Shown one piece after another: positions 8,536 to 19,847 of a stretch of DNA of 30,551 nt. The stretch is from Antrodiella citrinella (lineage: Eukaryota > Basidiomycota > Agaricomycetes > Polyporales > Steccherinaceae). The position numbers and the translations under genes are program-made. The notes below the pieces were generated by a model. That model was not told the DNA's origin and did no database searches. It saw only the letters and a list, made by a program, of their open reading frames with translations. The stretch is taken from NCBI GenBank assembly GCA_004802725.1, contig SGPM01000323.1, positions 1 through 30,551 of the forward strand, read 5' to 3'. The first letter of the stretch is position 1; each line of letters opens with the position of its first letter.

Positions 8536-10218
8536 TTAGTCGATACTCATCCGGTTTGGATGGGTTGTCATGGGCCCTTTGTGCACATATTGTGACTTTC
8601 CACGCTGTAGGCCAGGCTTGTTCTTTTGCACTATTGAGAATAAAAACAACCGGGTGAGAACGTAAGTAACAATTGTTAACGAAATGAGACATACTCTGTG
8701 TCTTCAAACCTCGCCCGAAATTCCTCATCACCAAGATTGTGGAAATGACGGTCGCAATGAGCAGCAATATAGCGAGTACAGCTGTTCTTCTGTCAGGAAC
8801 GTATCCGTGCATCACGTATGTTGGTACACTTACAGAAGCACGTCATGGTTTTCCACACAAGAATGAAGGTGTCAGTCTCTCGGAATCGCAGTACTTTGAC
8901 GAGCTGCGCGGCTTTGTTACATCTAGCGTTTCGGAGACTCGTGAATTTGACGTACCTTGTATGTGAAGTAGATCATAGCCGCAGCACAACCACCCATGAA
9001 AGTAATCATCATCCACCTGCTCTCATATCGTGCAGCCAGGTGGCCTTCGACAAGAACCAATATCGATATTGGGAGCGCCGCACAAGTGAGGTAGTACTCC
9101 GCATCTCCGTGGCTGAGAACAAGCCAGATGAACTGTATGGAGAAGCTGACCCAGAAGAAGAGGTCGAACTTCACCAGACACAGGAAAACCTGATACTGCG
9201 CGTACATGGACTTGATCCGACGGTCTGCGCCGAGATATTTGTAGACCTGCCAACCGAACTCAGTATAGATCTTGTATCCCAGCCCCATGTAGGCGCATTC
9301 AGCGACTGCGACGACAATGGGAATAATCTTGGTGAGATCGTTGATCGGTATATGTGAGATTCCGGGGGTGTTCAGAGGGATGAGACCGTTGACTTCGCTG
9401 ATCTGGATGACCGAGTACGCCAGAAGAATGGCATTGAAGACGCTGGAAGACGTGGTCAGGGAACAGTGGTCTCCACCGCAACGAGTGTGGACGACCTACG
9501 TGAGGAACATGAACTGCAGCGTATTTCGCGCGTAAACGGCATCGAGCGCCATTCCGAACTGAAACACGCTGGATTGAAAGCATTACGACTTGTATACCTC
9601 TCTGAAAGACAATCATACGCACTGAGCAAGCGCGAAGAGAGCAAGATAGACGGGCATCTTGTTTTGAGACGTTGCATTCGGTTGTTGAATATCCACTTCT
9701 TTGAACCGGATGTACAGGTCAGCTTCTATCGCCAAATCGATGGACGTCTCTACCAGCACGGTGAGGAGATAGAGTCGACATGCAATCGAGTCTGGAATGA
9801 TCTGCAGACGGGGACATAAAGCAGTCAGAAAACGCGAAACGAGTGAAAAAGCGGTCGTGCGCACGGTTGCCCAGAACGTCTTCTTCTCCTTGTCTACAGT
9901 GGGAGGACCTGGTGGGTATCCCCAGTCGGTTCCCTCTGTAGTTGAAGCCTCTATATCCTTCCCACTGTCATCATCGCTGTTGTTGGTCTGCTTGTGTGTC
10001 AGAGGATATGTTGGTGCGGCGCCAGTGCGGCCGGTAGCGATGTTGAATGTTTTGTGCTGGGGATTTACGCCGTAGGGGGCAGCGTACTGGTCGATGAGGT
10101 CGTCATAGGGAGCTTTGACGTCGTCGTCATCAAACTGAGGTTGGTTGGGGGGTGAAGAGTGTGATTGGGAGTATGAGGATTGGTTGCGGCGGTGGGGTGA
10201 CGTTACGTGCGCGGACAT
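8536..10218 (-). CDS. UPF0658-like Golgi multispan membrane protein
   Basis: Six exons: 10218-9623, 9568-9500, 9442-8956, 8903-8834, 8781-8695, 8630-8536, giving 467 residues. The first ~110 residues are hydrophilic and rich in Ser, Pro and Asp. Several hydrophobic helices follow. Conserved-looking blocks include YKIYTEFGWQVYKYLGADRR, LVKFDLFFWVSFSIQF and ISILVLVEGHLAARYES. Alternating helices, the FDxFFW motif and the EGHLAAR motif resemble the fungal UPF0658 family (fission yeast SPAC1952.10c type), annotated as Golgi. No enzyme activity is known for it. The first intron uses GTGCGT and CCAG and yields FQFGMALDAVYARNT; an alternative 60-nt intron would change two residues. The C-terminal tail is short and basic and ends RMSID. 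Confidence 0.82.
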
Positions 10219-10527
10219 GATTTGGACAAAGGAGTGTGTATGTTGTCAGAGAAAGACGGTGGATTGAGTAGGATTGTCGGCCTGCGAGCTGGAGACAAAG
10301 AACGAGACCGCAGGAAGGAAGGAGAGACAATGGTCGGTCGTAGTTGCCAGTCGAGGGATGGGCGGCAACCGGTCGCCGTTCCTCCGCACTCGCACTCGCT
10401 GACAATTCCCAATTTCACTACCACTCTCGGACCTCTCCGTACAATATATTGACAACACACAATTAGATTATCCCTTCCGATGCAATGATCCATACATATA
10501 CTGTAACATGAAGCACACGATAGATAT
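10219..10527. other. Short intergenic: promoter of the UPF0658-like gene
   Basis: About 310 bp between the UPF0658-like start and the SGF11 stop, both minus. It contains purine-rich GGAAGGAAGGAG-type sequence but nothing I can call as a gene or a defined site. Confidence 0.6.
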
Positions 10528-12130
10528 TCACGAACTGTCCGTGTCTGTTGACGACCCCGTCTCATCCCCTTCCACATCTGCCGGTACAAACAGTCCGTCA
10601 GTTCAACAACTGCCAAGCATTGTACGCGAGTTACGTACCGACAAGATAGTCTGGCTCCGGTTTCTTCACTGGAGGCGGAGGCGGTGGTGGTCTTGGGGGA
10701 CTTGGCCGTCTCTGCGGTGGCCCTGTACCTTTCGGCTTTCCGTTCTTCGGCTTCGCTTTGGTAAGCACGTTGACATTGGGGGGCACGATAGGACTCTGGA
10801 ACGACAACGTCGATCCCTGCGTCGATACAGACCGAGCAGGTGACGAGTCGCGAGATTCAGGCGAGGAGGAACGATCGTCCTTATGAATTGAAGATGGAAT
10901 TGAGTTCTCTCGGAGTCGTGAGGGTATCTTTGATTTTTGAGAGTTTGTCTGAGATATCGGCAATAGCTGTTAAACATCGAGGGTAAGCTTCTGACAACCG
11001 ATATACAATTCATAGAATCCTACATGGTTGGGTGTTCCCGGTTCTGAGTTCATTTGAGCTGCGCGCATCAATTTCAGTCACAACAAAGGGCGCGTCTTGC
11101 AAATAATCCCTTACCACTTCCAGACAGCTTCGCTTTCTTGGGCTTCTTCGCAGGTGACAAAGACGGCGAACCGGTCTGGATAAGTTTGCCAGTGAGTAAG
11201 AGTAAATTATCTCCATATAATGCCTTACTCGTTTGCGGTTCAGACTGAATTCCGCCTCATCTGGATTCCAGGTTTGACTTCAACGTTGGTATTGGGCAAA
11301 CGTCAAGATGCACTCACCTTGACGTTTGGCCCTAGACTTCGACTTTGATTTTGAGCCTTTGCCATCGTCCGAAACGTTGCCATGATCAGAGCCCATATAT
11401 GGTGACGCAGATCGGCCTGCCTCAGATGTAAGTCTGCTCCAATATGAGTGAACTGTACCGACTGTCAGCGCAGCGAAGCACGTACTTGGTCTTGGTATTC
11501 GCATTACGTATAGCACCTCTTCTCGAGTTTCCGAGACCTAAACATGAGCTCAAGTGGGGCGCATAACGGTTGGACGCAATCTGTAGTGTACATGAGTGAA
11601 CACAAGACGCGGAGTACACTCATAGCCAACGGCCACTCACTTGTCGTTTGCAGTTCTCACATTCAAAGTAGGCAGTGCCCTCCGACTTTCCATTCACAGG
11701 CGTATTAGTGCCTGTATCTGCCTCTAAACTGACTGGGGATCGGTGAGAGGACGAGGAGGCTATGGGTTGTCCGTTTGAAGCTCCTGGCAGATGTACTGGG
11801 TGGACAGACATTCAGGACCCGCGTATACATATTCAGGCCTCAGGAGAGTCACTCACCCTGTCCACACCTAAGACCACTAGTTCAGCCTCTCAAACGCCAC
11901 CAACTTAGGTGGGATTCTTACCTTGTATGACATATCGTGCAAATCGTCCTCGAACGCGCGACCTCCTGGTGCGCTTTGAGTACTACGTCCATCATAATAT
12001 CATCCAACATCTTGTTGTATATCCGCGAGGCCTAACGAAACACAGCCTCAGCTCATGCCGCATGTGTACATGCATGTGACAGGCGACGTACGAGGGTCGA
12101 GATGGCTTCATCTCGTTCTTTCTTCGTCAT
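10528..12130 (-). CDS. SGF11: SAGA-associated factor 11 (SGF11)
   Basis: Eleven exons: 12130-12092, 12031-11922, 11867-11857, 11795-11641, 11580-11486, 11433-11318, 11260-11229, 11175-11115, 11058-11024, 10966-10639, 10577-10528, giving 343 residues. The N-terminal helix (MTKKERDEAISTL, then IYNKMLDDIMMDVVLKAHQE) fits the Sgf11 helix that packs into the Ubp8/Sgf73/Sus1 module. A small CxxC element (CTICHTRCG) follows. The Sgf11 zinc finger is clear: CENCKRQIASNRYAPHLSSC. The C-terminal half is a basic and Ser/Pro-rich tail with a polyproline block and an acidic end. Known role: activating the histone H2B deubiquitinase of SAGA. The start is internal to an open frame; an upstream ATG at 12244 is possible. 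Exon 3 is only 11 nt. Confidence 0.9.
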
Positions 12131-12640
12131 CCAGATAGAATCGGCACTATAGGATAGAAACCCGTAGTTCGGGGGGTATCCTGGTCGAGTGAAGGACAAG
12201 ACAAGAGGAGCACAACACACAGGCCGCTGTGGTTGGAAGTTCAAGTTACCGAGCTACTCGCAGACGCCCATACTTGGTATCAATTACTTCCGCCGGTAAC
12301 TTGCGCGTACGCATCTCATTCAAGTTAGCAGATCTCGCGCACCCGATTTAGTGGAGTCCTCCAACCTTGCTGGGTCAACGTTTGAGTTGTGGCGAAGGTG
12401 CCAAAAGTTGTGGATTACATAAAATTACACAGGTAAGTTGTCTAACGACTAACAATTGAACGACGTCTATGCGCGTCACCAAGAAATCATCACATCGTCA
12501 AGTCATCCGGAAAAAAGAGGAAGAGTAATCGTCTACAATATCTACAGAAGAAGCGGCCGATGTCCGTTGTCCGTATGTCAAGCATCTTTGGCGCGGGTAT
12601 ACAAATGAAAAACACGAAGAGACTAAGAGAATGGACCAAC
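12131..12640. other. Intergenic: SGF11 promoter
   Basis: About 510 bp between the SGF11 start and the stop of the DOMON/b561 gene, both minus. It includes an ATG-containing extension of the SGF11 frame up to 12244. No other gene, RNA or repeat was recognised. Confidence 0.6.
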
Positions 12641-14380
12641 TCATTGTTGCCTGTCTTCAGAATCGCGATACCTCGTCGTCATCTCCTCGGATTCTGAGGT
12701 GAGTTTTACGCGCGTCATCTTCTCTTGCCTGAACTGACGACGAAGAAGGCTGAGGCCGGCGAAGTAGAGGACGGGCAGAAGCTACAATTAATAAACACTG
12801 AGCTCGAGCCCGATGGCAAGAGGCATTGCAAGAAGTACTCACCACGACCCAAACATACCAGACGATGTTCGCGGCATTGGGAACGGCACCACGGCCAGTC
12901 TGCTTCGGCCACTCCCTGGTGAAGCCATTGCGCACCTGTAACACACCATCAAATCAGTATCACGTCTACATGAACGCATAAAACATGTAAGCCTACCTGA
13001 TAGAACGCGAGCGCAATGATGACCAGACCAAGACCGGCGTGGAAGTAATTTTGGATCGGCCGCCTCTTGTCAACGGTCCAAGATCTTGGCTTGACCAAAT
13101 GGATGAACTCGCCGATCATGAGCTGGAGGAAGTACAGCGCGAAGATGGCTACACCCCATTTCATGTGCGTGTCGCTCAGATGTTGCGCGCCAGCCTTGTG
13201 TACGGCAGCAATGCCCAAGGCGACTCCGGGAACGATGATGGGTAAAGCTACAAAGACATTCAGATGACAAGGCGACAAAATGGTAATCGAATAAACTTAC
13301 AGACGAAGAGTTGAAGGATGTGGTGACCCTTGAACCACACCGGGTTGAACGTCCTGAGGTATCTTGCCAACAAAGCACCAGCGGGCAGAACGCCCAAGAA
13401 CCCAACGACACACAGGATGGCGTGCGCGACAATCAGTTTTTGGTATGGAAGGAGTGGAATGCTGTCATCGCCGCTGCTGCCACCACTGCCACTGCCAGAC
13501 GACGGCGAGCTCGCGCCTGACAATGTGCTGATTGGGTTCGTAGGATCCTTCGAATTCGCCGTTAGGCTATTGCCGAGGTTCAACACCGTGGGACCAGAGT
13601 TCAAGTGCTGCACAATAGTAGCGTCCACTGCTGCGCTGTTGGGATTTTGATCGCTGAACGCCCAGATGATACCCTGCGAGACGTCGGAGTTCGCGGGAAT
13701 GGTGAAAACAAGTTTCGGGTTGGAACCGCTCAAGGAGCTGAGCGACGGTTGGATAGTCGCCACACGCGGCGGGCTTGGGTCAACGGTGGGCATGACTTCT
13801 TGGGGAGCTTTGCGTTGCGACAGCGTGATCGTGCCGTCGGAGTTGGGCCACATAATGACCATAGGAGTGTTCGCCATTGTCTGACCGAATCCCCTACACG
13901 AAAACTGTCAAAAAGGTGGCCTCATGAATGGTGAAATGTCACTTACATCGCCATCCAACCAAGCTTCGCATTGCCTAAGCTCTGGATGGTATCTGCAGTG
14001 CATAGGTCAGACACATGCGAATATTGAGGCGCGAATAATACATACACTGAACGGTGCTGCCGTTGACGAGGGCACCTATACACGAATACTGTTCGCAGAC
14101 TGAGTCTCCCTGCATCCCGATGAGGGCGGAATTTGTGCTCGTCGAATTTGAGACCGACGGCGTCGCTGCAGCCCCACCCGCAGACCCGGATGGGGTAGGT
14201 TGGTCGTCGGCGTCCTGACCATTGTTATCGTCACCACCGTAACCATGACCTCCCTAACACGACTGATCAGTCAACGAACCCATGCCATCTCAAAGAGAAA
14301 CTTACTGAGTCGGAGTCCTGCGGCGTCGCGAACACCGCCGAAGCAGACAGTCCAAGAAGAAGGAAAGCTAGACCACGCAT
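12641..14380 (-). CDS. Secretory DOMON-cytochrome b561 membrane protein
   Basis: Seven exons: 14380-14306, 14253-14046, 13992-13947, 13893-13301, 13247-12997, 12935-12843, 12781-12641, giving 468 residues. The N terminus is a signal peptide (MRGLAFLLLGLSASAVFA). A DOMON-type haem domain follows (about 70-220). It has LGWMAMGFGQ and IVQHLNSG, resembling the Met and His haem ligands of cellobiose dehydrogenase cytochrome domains. After a Ser/Gly linker come the b561 helices. Histidines stand near residues 267, 300, 335 and 377 (VAHAIL, GHHILQ, DTHMKW, YFHAGL), the expected four ligands of two membrane haems. Known relatives carry electrons across membranes. The partner here is unknown. The last exon could hide one more intron, but reads through in frame to a basic/acidic tail. 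Confidence 0.9.
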
Positions 14381-16039
14381 TGTATCGAAGAAGGAAGATG
14401 GGAGATCTACCAGGTGGTGTGGGGAGGAGGGGGGTATACCAGACGGTCGGTAAGGTAGGAGCGAGGGAACACATCATTATATAGAGCCAACGGTGCGAAT
14501 GCCACGCCATGACACATGGGACTCGTAAACTCCCCAGGATGGCAGGTAAAGTGGACCGCCTTGCCTACCACGTACGGCCAAGCCGTCATTTCGATATGAA
14601 CGACGCTAAAGATAAGTAAGTAGAGACGAAAACGACTGGAAATGGGCAGTGATCAGCGTGCATCTAGGCCAAAAACGCGGGTGCATACTTGACCGATCGT
14701 TCATGTCGCTCTCACCGGTCACAGCTTGCAGGACAACTGACTGCGCAGCTAACATGAGTAACTGATTCCCAGGAGAAGTTGCTTGGCAACCAAAAAGTAT
14801 TCGAGCATCTCCCGATAGATCAGAGGCGAGCGACGTCAACNGAGACAGCACCAAGACCAGTCAGACTCTTTAGCTCTCAATCCCCAGCGGCTGGTTGCCC
14901 CACCCGCCCATATCTCCATATCGACGTGTTATCGCTCCTCGTCCTCGCAGAGATGTGGGTGCGCTCGATCAACGAGCAAGTCTAGAGTAAGCAATCCACT
15001 GACGAAAGCAAAAAAGCGGCATCGAGATTCGAGAACGCCCATTATCCGGTTCGAGGGAATCAGCCTAGCCGCGTGGGGATTTCGAGAAACGTCAGTCCGT
15101 TTGCGGAGGACGAGGGNGCGGTGCGAAACAAACGTACATAAGTCTCGGAAGTCAGCGAGAGTCAGCGCAGCATGATGGCGTTAGCTGCGGACGGAGATTG
15201 ATGGGTTAGGCTGGAGGTGAAAGCTTCCTTTCAGTTCCTGCGCCAGTCAACGTGCAGCGCTCTATAGACGACTTCATGAATGACACGAGGCCTCAGTGTG
15301 AAGCTTGGGGGCGGCCAGAATTGGCGTCCATGCGAGTACAACGTTGTGTATATCTCTGCATGTATCTTCGNCTTCTGATAGCTAGATACGTTCTGTGAGC
15401 TGAGGTGACAATCGAGCCGAATCGAGCGTGCAGTTCTGCAGGCTCGCACGCAGCAGGGCGATCGAGAGAGNGTTTTTTTTTAAATTCTGCCGGATCCCCT
15501 TCAATGGGGCCGGAAATTTGTATCCCGCATACTACATGTACANGGCGCGGCTTTTATAATAACATATCCATTTACTGTCGCGACGTCCTGGACCGCCGCG
15601 GGATCGAGAGAGAGTTGAATGGCAACTTTTGATTCCGATCGACTCGGATTGAGGGATTGAGATAAGTACCGCTTTTTGATCGAGTCCAGGGTTGGCCTTG
15701 GCGTGGATCCACCAATGATCGCTCCTCTATTTTCAATCCGGATATCCTAAATNACATGGAAGTGACGGAACCAAAAGGTCAAGCCAAGTACAAGTAGTGT
15801 GAAACCCACTATCATCTTGGAATTGCACCGCAAACAATGCATTGGTCTAAGGTCATCACAGAGTCGTACGCCAANACTCATCATCGACATCGCCGTCGTA
15901 ACAAAGGGTCATTCGAAGGGGGGGGCAGAACATGTATCATATTAGTGCCAATGTTCGATTGGAATAAAGAACGAAAAGAGAGAGAGAACAGAAAACAAAT
16001 CATCNTTCATTGCAAATCAGCTAGAAATGCGAAAAAACT
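14381..16039. other. 1.7-kb intergenic region with scattered N bases
   Basis: It separates the DOMON/b561 start from the CBS/PB1 gene stop. I found no gene: frames are short, broken and lack domains. It contains a T-run at 15473-15480 and eight single N positions from 14841 to 16005. The motif GATCGAGAGAG occurs near 15460 and near 15600. The left end must carry the DOMON/b561 promoter. Confidence 0.6.
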
Positions 16040-18308
16040 CTACCGTGACAAACGAGAAATGGTGAACACACCCACGATCACAGCAGCAAGCGCACCGATA
16101 CTCGCAGGCAACAACAATTCCTTGGGTATACCCATCACCTTGTCCTCCTCTACCACCNCCGCGGGGACGTGCACGGGCGCGGGTGGTGCAAGTTGCACAT
16201 TCTCTGGGAGGGTCTCCTCAGTCTTCTCCACTTCCTTGATCTCCTCTTTGGCCGCGGCGGCCACTTGCGCGGCTTGGACAGCGCTCTTCTCTTCTACGGA
16301 CGACCATCCCTTTCCTCCTTGGACGAATAGCACGACNCGGTCTGAACCTGCGTCGCGGGCGATTTTGACAGCGTCCGTTACGTCCGTGTCAGACGTGATC
16401 AATACGATGTCGCCATCCGCGTCGGTGTAGGACAACAAAAAGTCCGTAGGGTCTGGAGGGAGCTCCGACTCGGCAGTCTTGTATTCCGTGAAGAAGGGGT
16501 CGGTTGTCAATTTCCCTGTCACAATATCGCGCAAGTTCTCCACATTGTCGTGACGCGCTTGGAACCTGTGGGTACGGCCACTCGGCGTCCTGAACTTGAA
16601 CACGTACGTGCCATCATCAACGGGTGGTGGCGGTGCTGAACCAATGAGTGATGGGTTCTTGTGGTCGATTCTGGGGTACACTTCCAGTGCCGAGATAGGT
16701 TCATCGCCGACTGCGGACGCTGAGTCGTCCGGGTGAACCTCCGAGTAGGGAGATTGTACCAAGTGTGAGATACTTCGGCTGGGGTTGCGAGAGTGCACGT
16801 CAGTGCCAGGCAAGTTCGAGCCTGAGACCACCGAGTCGTTATCATCATGTCCGCCAATGGACTCGAAAAAGCGGCCCCACATAGGCCCACCCTCTTCGTT
16901 ATCGGTGACCTGTTCTGTGCTCATGTTGTTCATCTAGAAGCAAAACACGTCAGAACATCGCATCTACGGTGGCTTACGACGTCACGCACCTGCTCTAAAG
17001 TAGCATAAGTCAATTTGAGCACGTCAACAATAGCGACAAGGCGGCCATCTGCTTCAACAACAGGCAAATTCAGGTAATGCCCGTCTAAGAGATAATCACG
17101 TTAGCATGGAACAGAACTAGGATCAATCTGCAACAACTCACTGTGCATCTTTTTCAGGGCGTCGTGCACGGTCGTCGTGGGAGCTGCAGTGTCAGGGTGA
17201 GGAGTCATGACTCTCACGACGCTGCAACGGCTTGCGTCCAAGCCTGCCGCAATAACACGCAACACAACATCCTTGCTAGTGAAGATACCGGCAATCCGCG
17301 GTGCGGTGTTCGTGGTACCAGGGATCGGTACAGATTCCATGACACAGACGGCAGTGGTTCGGCGTTCCTTCATGATTTTCGCGACTTCCTTGACTGTAGT
17401 CTTGGGACCTACAGTCGCCGGTTGTGTGCGAGAATCCATGATAGTAGTCAAGTCGGGCAGTGCTGTCTTTTCGCGCAGGGCTTCTACATAGGACAGCATA
17501 GCAGCCGTTTGGGGATTGCTGCCCATTCCACCGCCAAGCTCGGATTGCACGCCCGCGAGAGCAGTGTACAGCTTCTCCGAGGCAGAGGAGCTGCGCTCGA
17601 CCTTGTCCAGAGCTTCATGGAAGACTTTGGTGATATCCAGGAGACCGACGACGTTTCCTTCTTCGTTGCACACAGGCTAGAACGCGTATTTTAGGTCAAT
17701 TTCAAGATGGCGACGGGGATCATAGGTACAACATACCAGATGCCTGAAATGCCTCGTGACCATGAGTTGGAGTGCTTCAGTAGCACTCGTAGTATCCCGT
17801 GTCACCATCGGGTTGCGGGTCATGATCTGACTGACTGGGGTAGTGTGGGGTTCCAGGCCATCGGCAGTGACCTGATACAAATAAGTGAGTCCTCGATAAC
17901 ACGACCAAAAGCTACTCTACTCACCCGATAAGCCAAATCCTTCGCAGTGAAGATACCGCTCAAACCCTCCTCGTCGTCTACGACAAGTACACAATCGGTC
18001 CGCTTGGCCGCGCACAATTGACTAGCCTCCGCGACAGTGATGTTCTCGGGTACCGTCAGAGCAGGACTGGGCTTCAGCGCCGCGACGGTGCCCTTCTGAA
18101 CATTGTTCTTGCTGCCACGTTTGCGACTCTGCTGGTGGGTCGTCGAGATGGTACGCTTGCGCGAGAGCTCGGATTCTATCTTCTTGCGGATAGCCTTTGT
18201 GGGAGACACGTCAGCGAGACTGACGGTGCGCTGGCGTTTGGAAATGGAATTTGCGGGCGAGTGCACTCGCCCGGGGAAGGCAGGAATGGGAGCAGCGGTG
18301 GAGGACAT
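16040..18308 (-). CDS. mug70: CBS-PB1 domain protein with C-terminal membrane anchor
   Basis: Five exons: 18308-17925, 17871-17737, 17676-17142, 17084-16990, 16933-16040, giving 680 residues. A basic N-terminal region (SKRQRTVSLADVSP) precedes four CBS motifs in two pairs. Pair one covers about residues 80-190 (TDCVLVVDDEEGLSGIFTAK; QIMTRNPMVTRDTTSATEAL; GNVVGLLDITK). Pair two covers about 255-383 (RIAGIFTSKDVVLRVIAAGL; VRVMTPHPDTAAPTTTV; VVEADGRLVAIVDVL). A PB1 domain lies at about 491-590 (FKFRTPSGRTHRFQ; YTDADGDIVLITSDTDV). A hydrophobic helix (about 656-675) near the C-terminal end suggests tail anchoring. The order matches fission yeast Mug70. CBS pairs usually sense adenine nucleotides; PB1 mediates pairing. 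Two N bases fall in exon 5 (16158, 16337). Confidence 0.9.
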
Positions 18309-18956
18309 GGTGCGAGTACAACTTCAACTTTTGTGAAACACGTGTATGATGGGTCCAAAAAGTTGTCCGTCANGCCGCGTGTCCGCTGCTCTTGTACCGC
18401 CTCCAGCGAGGGATNAATGACGAAATGAAACGCGTACCTCGTCTCTCTTGGACTGCTTCCTTCTTGTCTCTGCGACTGAAGCCGACACGGTGGACATGGC
18501 TGCGGGCGACGACGGATGGAAGGGTGGCAGCGGCGAGAGGGCGCGATCTGGGAAGGGAACGGGGGCGGGAGATANGGGACGGTGATGTGCGCCTGCGCCA
18601 CGGTGATGAGAAGGAGAGTTTGCGGGGACGGGGATTCTGGACATCGACCTCAATGTCGACCAGAAGCTCTGCTTTTAGTATCCGCTGGCCCACCGTCCCG
18701 GCCGTCCACGTTCATGCCCTGTTTGGCCCTGTTTGGCCAGTGGCTGAGCCGAGGGANAGTGCCCGAGTCTTCAACACACCATTTCTACTTCANAAACGCG
18801 ATACATATGTTCTGAATCCTCAATCTGAGATGCCATAGATACAGCACNAATTATCGACGCAGTAGTGTGGCGCTTAGAGCCAACGGAAGCACAAACGCCA
18901 AAGATAACGATCTGTGCTGACGACCTCCTTCTGCTCCCGAACTTACAGTTCAAACC
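18309..18956. promoter_or_regulatory. Divergent promoter region, CBS/PB1 gene and VPS25
   Basis: About 650 bp separate two divergent start codons, so both promoters must lie here. Visible elements are a palindromic ACACGTGT (CACGTG core at 18339-18344), 31 bases before the CBS/PB1 ATG, and a perfect 10-bp direct repeat CCCTGTTTGG at 18717-18736. Six N bases are scattered through it. Short GC-rich frames on both strands are not supported as genes. Confidence 0.6.
18717..18736 (+). repeat. 10-bp tandem direct repeat
   Basis: CCCTGTTTGG occurs twice head to tail in the shared VPS25 and CBS/PB1 promoter region. It could be a doubled binding site, or simple slippage. Confidence 0.8.
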
Positions 18957-19764
18957 ATGGCTCTCTCCCCTCACACCACNCCATCAGGTTCGCTCTATAT
19001 CCCTACCCTCGCATCCACCTGCTGAACATAAATTGCAGGGTATCTTCTNCCGTCCATCCACAGCGCCCCGCCATTCTTCACGTTAGTAGAATTCATCTCT
19101 CGGACACCCAGATATTCACCATAGACCACCAGACAGCAGCCGAACCAAGCAACACAGGCCATTGTCACCGACCATTGGACAAAGCTAATACTCTCNTATG
19201 CAAGACATACACGACTGTTCACCGTCCGACTGGACGATGCGCAAGGTTCAGGAAACGACTGGGATGAGGCGTTCCGGAATCCGAGAATAAATCGTACNTA
19301 CTTCAAATTGTTCTGAGATGCGAGCTGTTCTCTGACTGANATCTACGCTTGTTCAGGACGACTGCTACCGTCGCATTTATCGCATATACTAGAGGATATG
19401 GTCTCGAAAAACCTTGCCGCATACGAACCTCCCAAACAGACAAACGCAGCNATCCTCTACTGGAGAAGTCCAGAAGACTGGGCGGAGGTGCTATACGACT
19501 GGGTCAGTAACTATCATCNTCATCCGCAGCCTTCATCNCNGTCTCATCCGCGTTGTGTGTCTCTAGGCAGACTCAACCGGACAAATGAACTCTATCCTCA
19601 CGTTCTATGAGATCGTAGAACCAGCACTACCTTCNGACTTGTCCGGCATGCCCTTGGCCCTTCTACGGAGAGCGATCACGATACTCACGAAATCAAATCG
19701 TGCGCAGCTCATAGCTGTCGCAGACGGAGAGGGTGTCCGATTCCTTCCAACNACAGGGAAGTAA
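18957..19764 (+). CDS. VPS25: ESCRT-II subunit VPS25
   Basis: Five exons: 18957-18987, 19039-19081, 19133-19293, 19357-19502, 19567-19764, giving 192 residues, typical of Vps25. The N-terminal PPFF(T)xQPN-type segment is present (SIHSAPPFFTQQPN). The first winged helix follows (DHWTKLILSYARHTRLFTVR; NPRINRRLLPSHLSHILEDM). The second winged helix holds ILYWRSPEDWAEVLYDW, TGQMNSILTFYEIV and LIAVADGEGVRFLP. Known Vps25 bridges ESCRT-II to Vps20 in multivesicular body sorting. Six N bases in the coding exons all fall on fourfold-degenerate third positions, so the protein is fully determined. Its 3' end is only 83 bases from the stop of the convergent transporter gene. Confidence 0.95.
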
Positions 19765-19847
19765 CTNNNNTGTTCTCATTACGAGGGGGGTTGTAAATAC
19801 AAGCATTGGNATCTGTACTTCTTCTGTATCCATTCCCTCTCCTTCCG
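19765..19847. other. 83-bp convergent gap with NNNN run
   Basis: Only 83 bases separate the stop codons of VPS25 (plus) and the MFS gene (minus). A four-base N run sits at 19767-19770. The two transcripts probably overlap at their 3' ends. Confidence 0.75.

Noticed and set aside
8818..9357. 179-codon plus-strand frame
   Set aside because: It lies antisense to the UPF0658-like exon and contains no recognisable domain; the spliced minus-strand protein is coherent.
12131..12244. Upstream ATG (12244) as SGF11 start
   Set aside because: Adds 38 residues unlike the family before the expected N-terminal helix. The start at 12130 fits better, though 12244 is not excluded.
15471..15480. T run as a second pol III terminator or poly-A relic
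   Set aside because: No tRNA or other pol III gene precedes it and no retroelement tail features accompany it.
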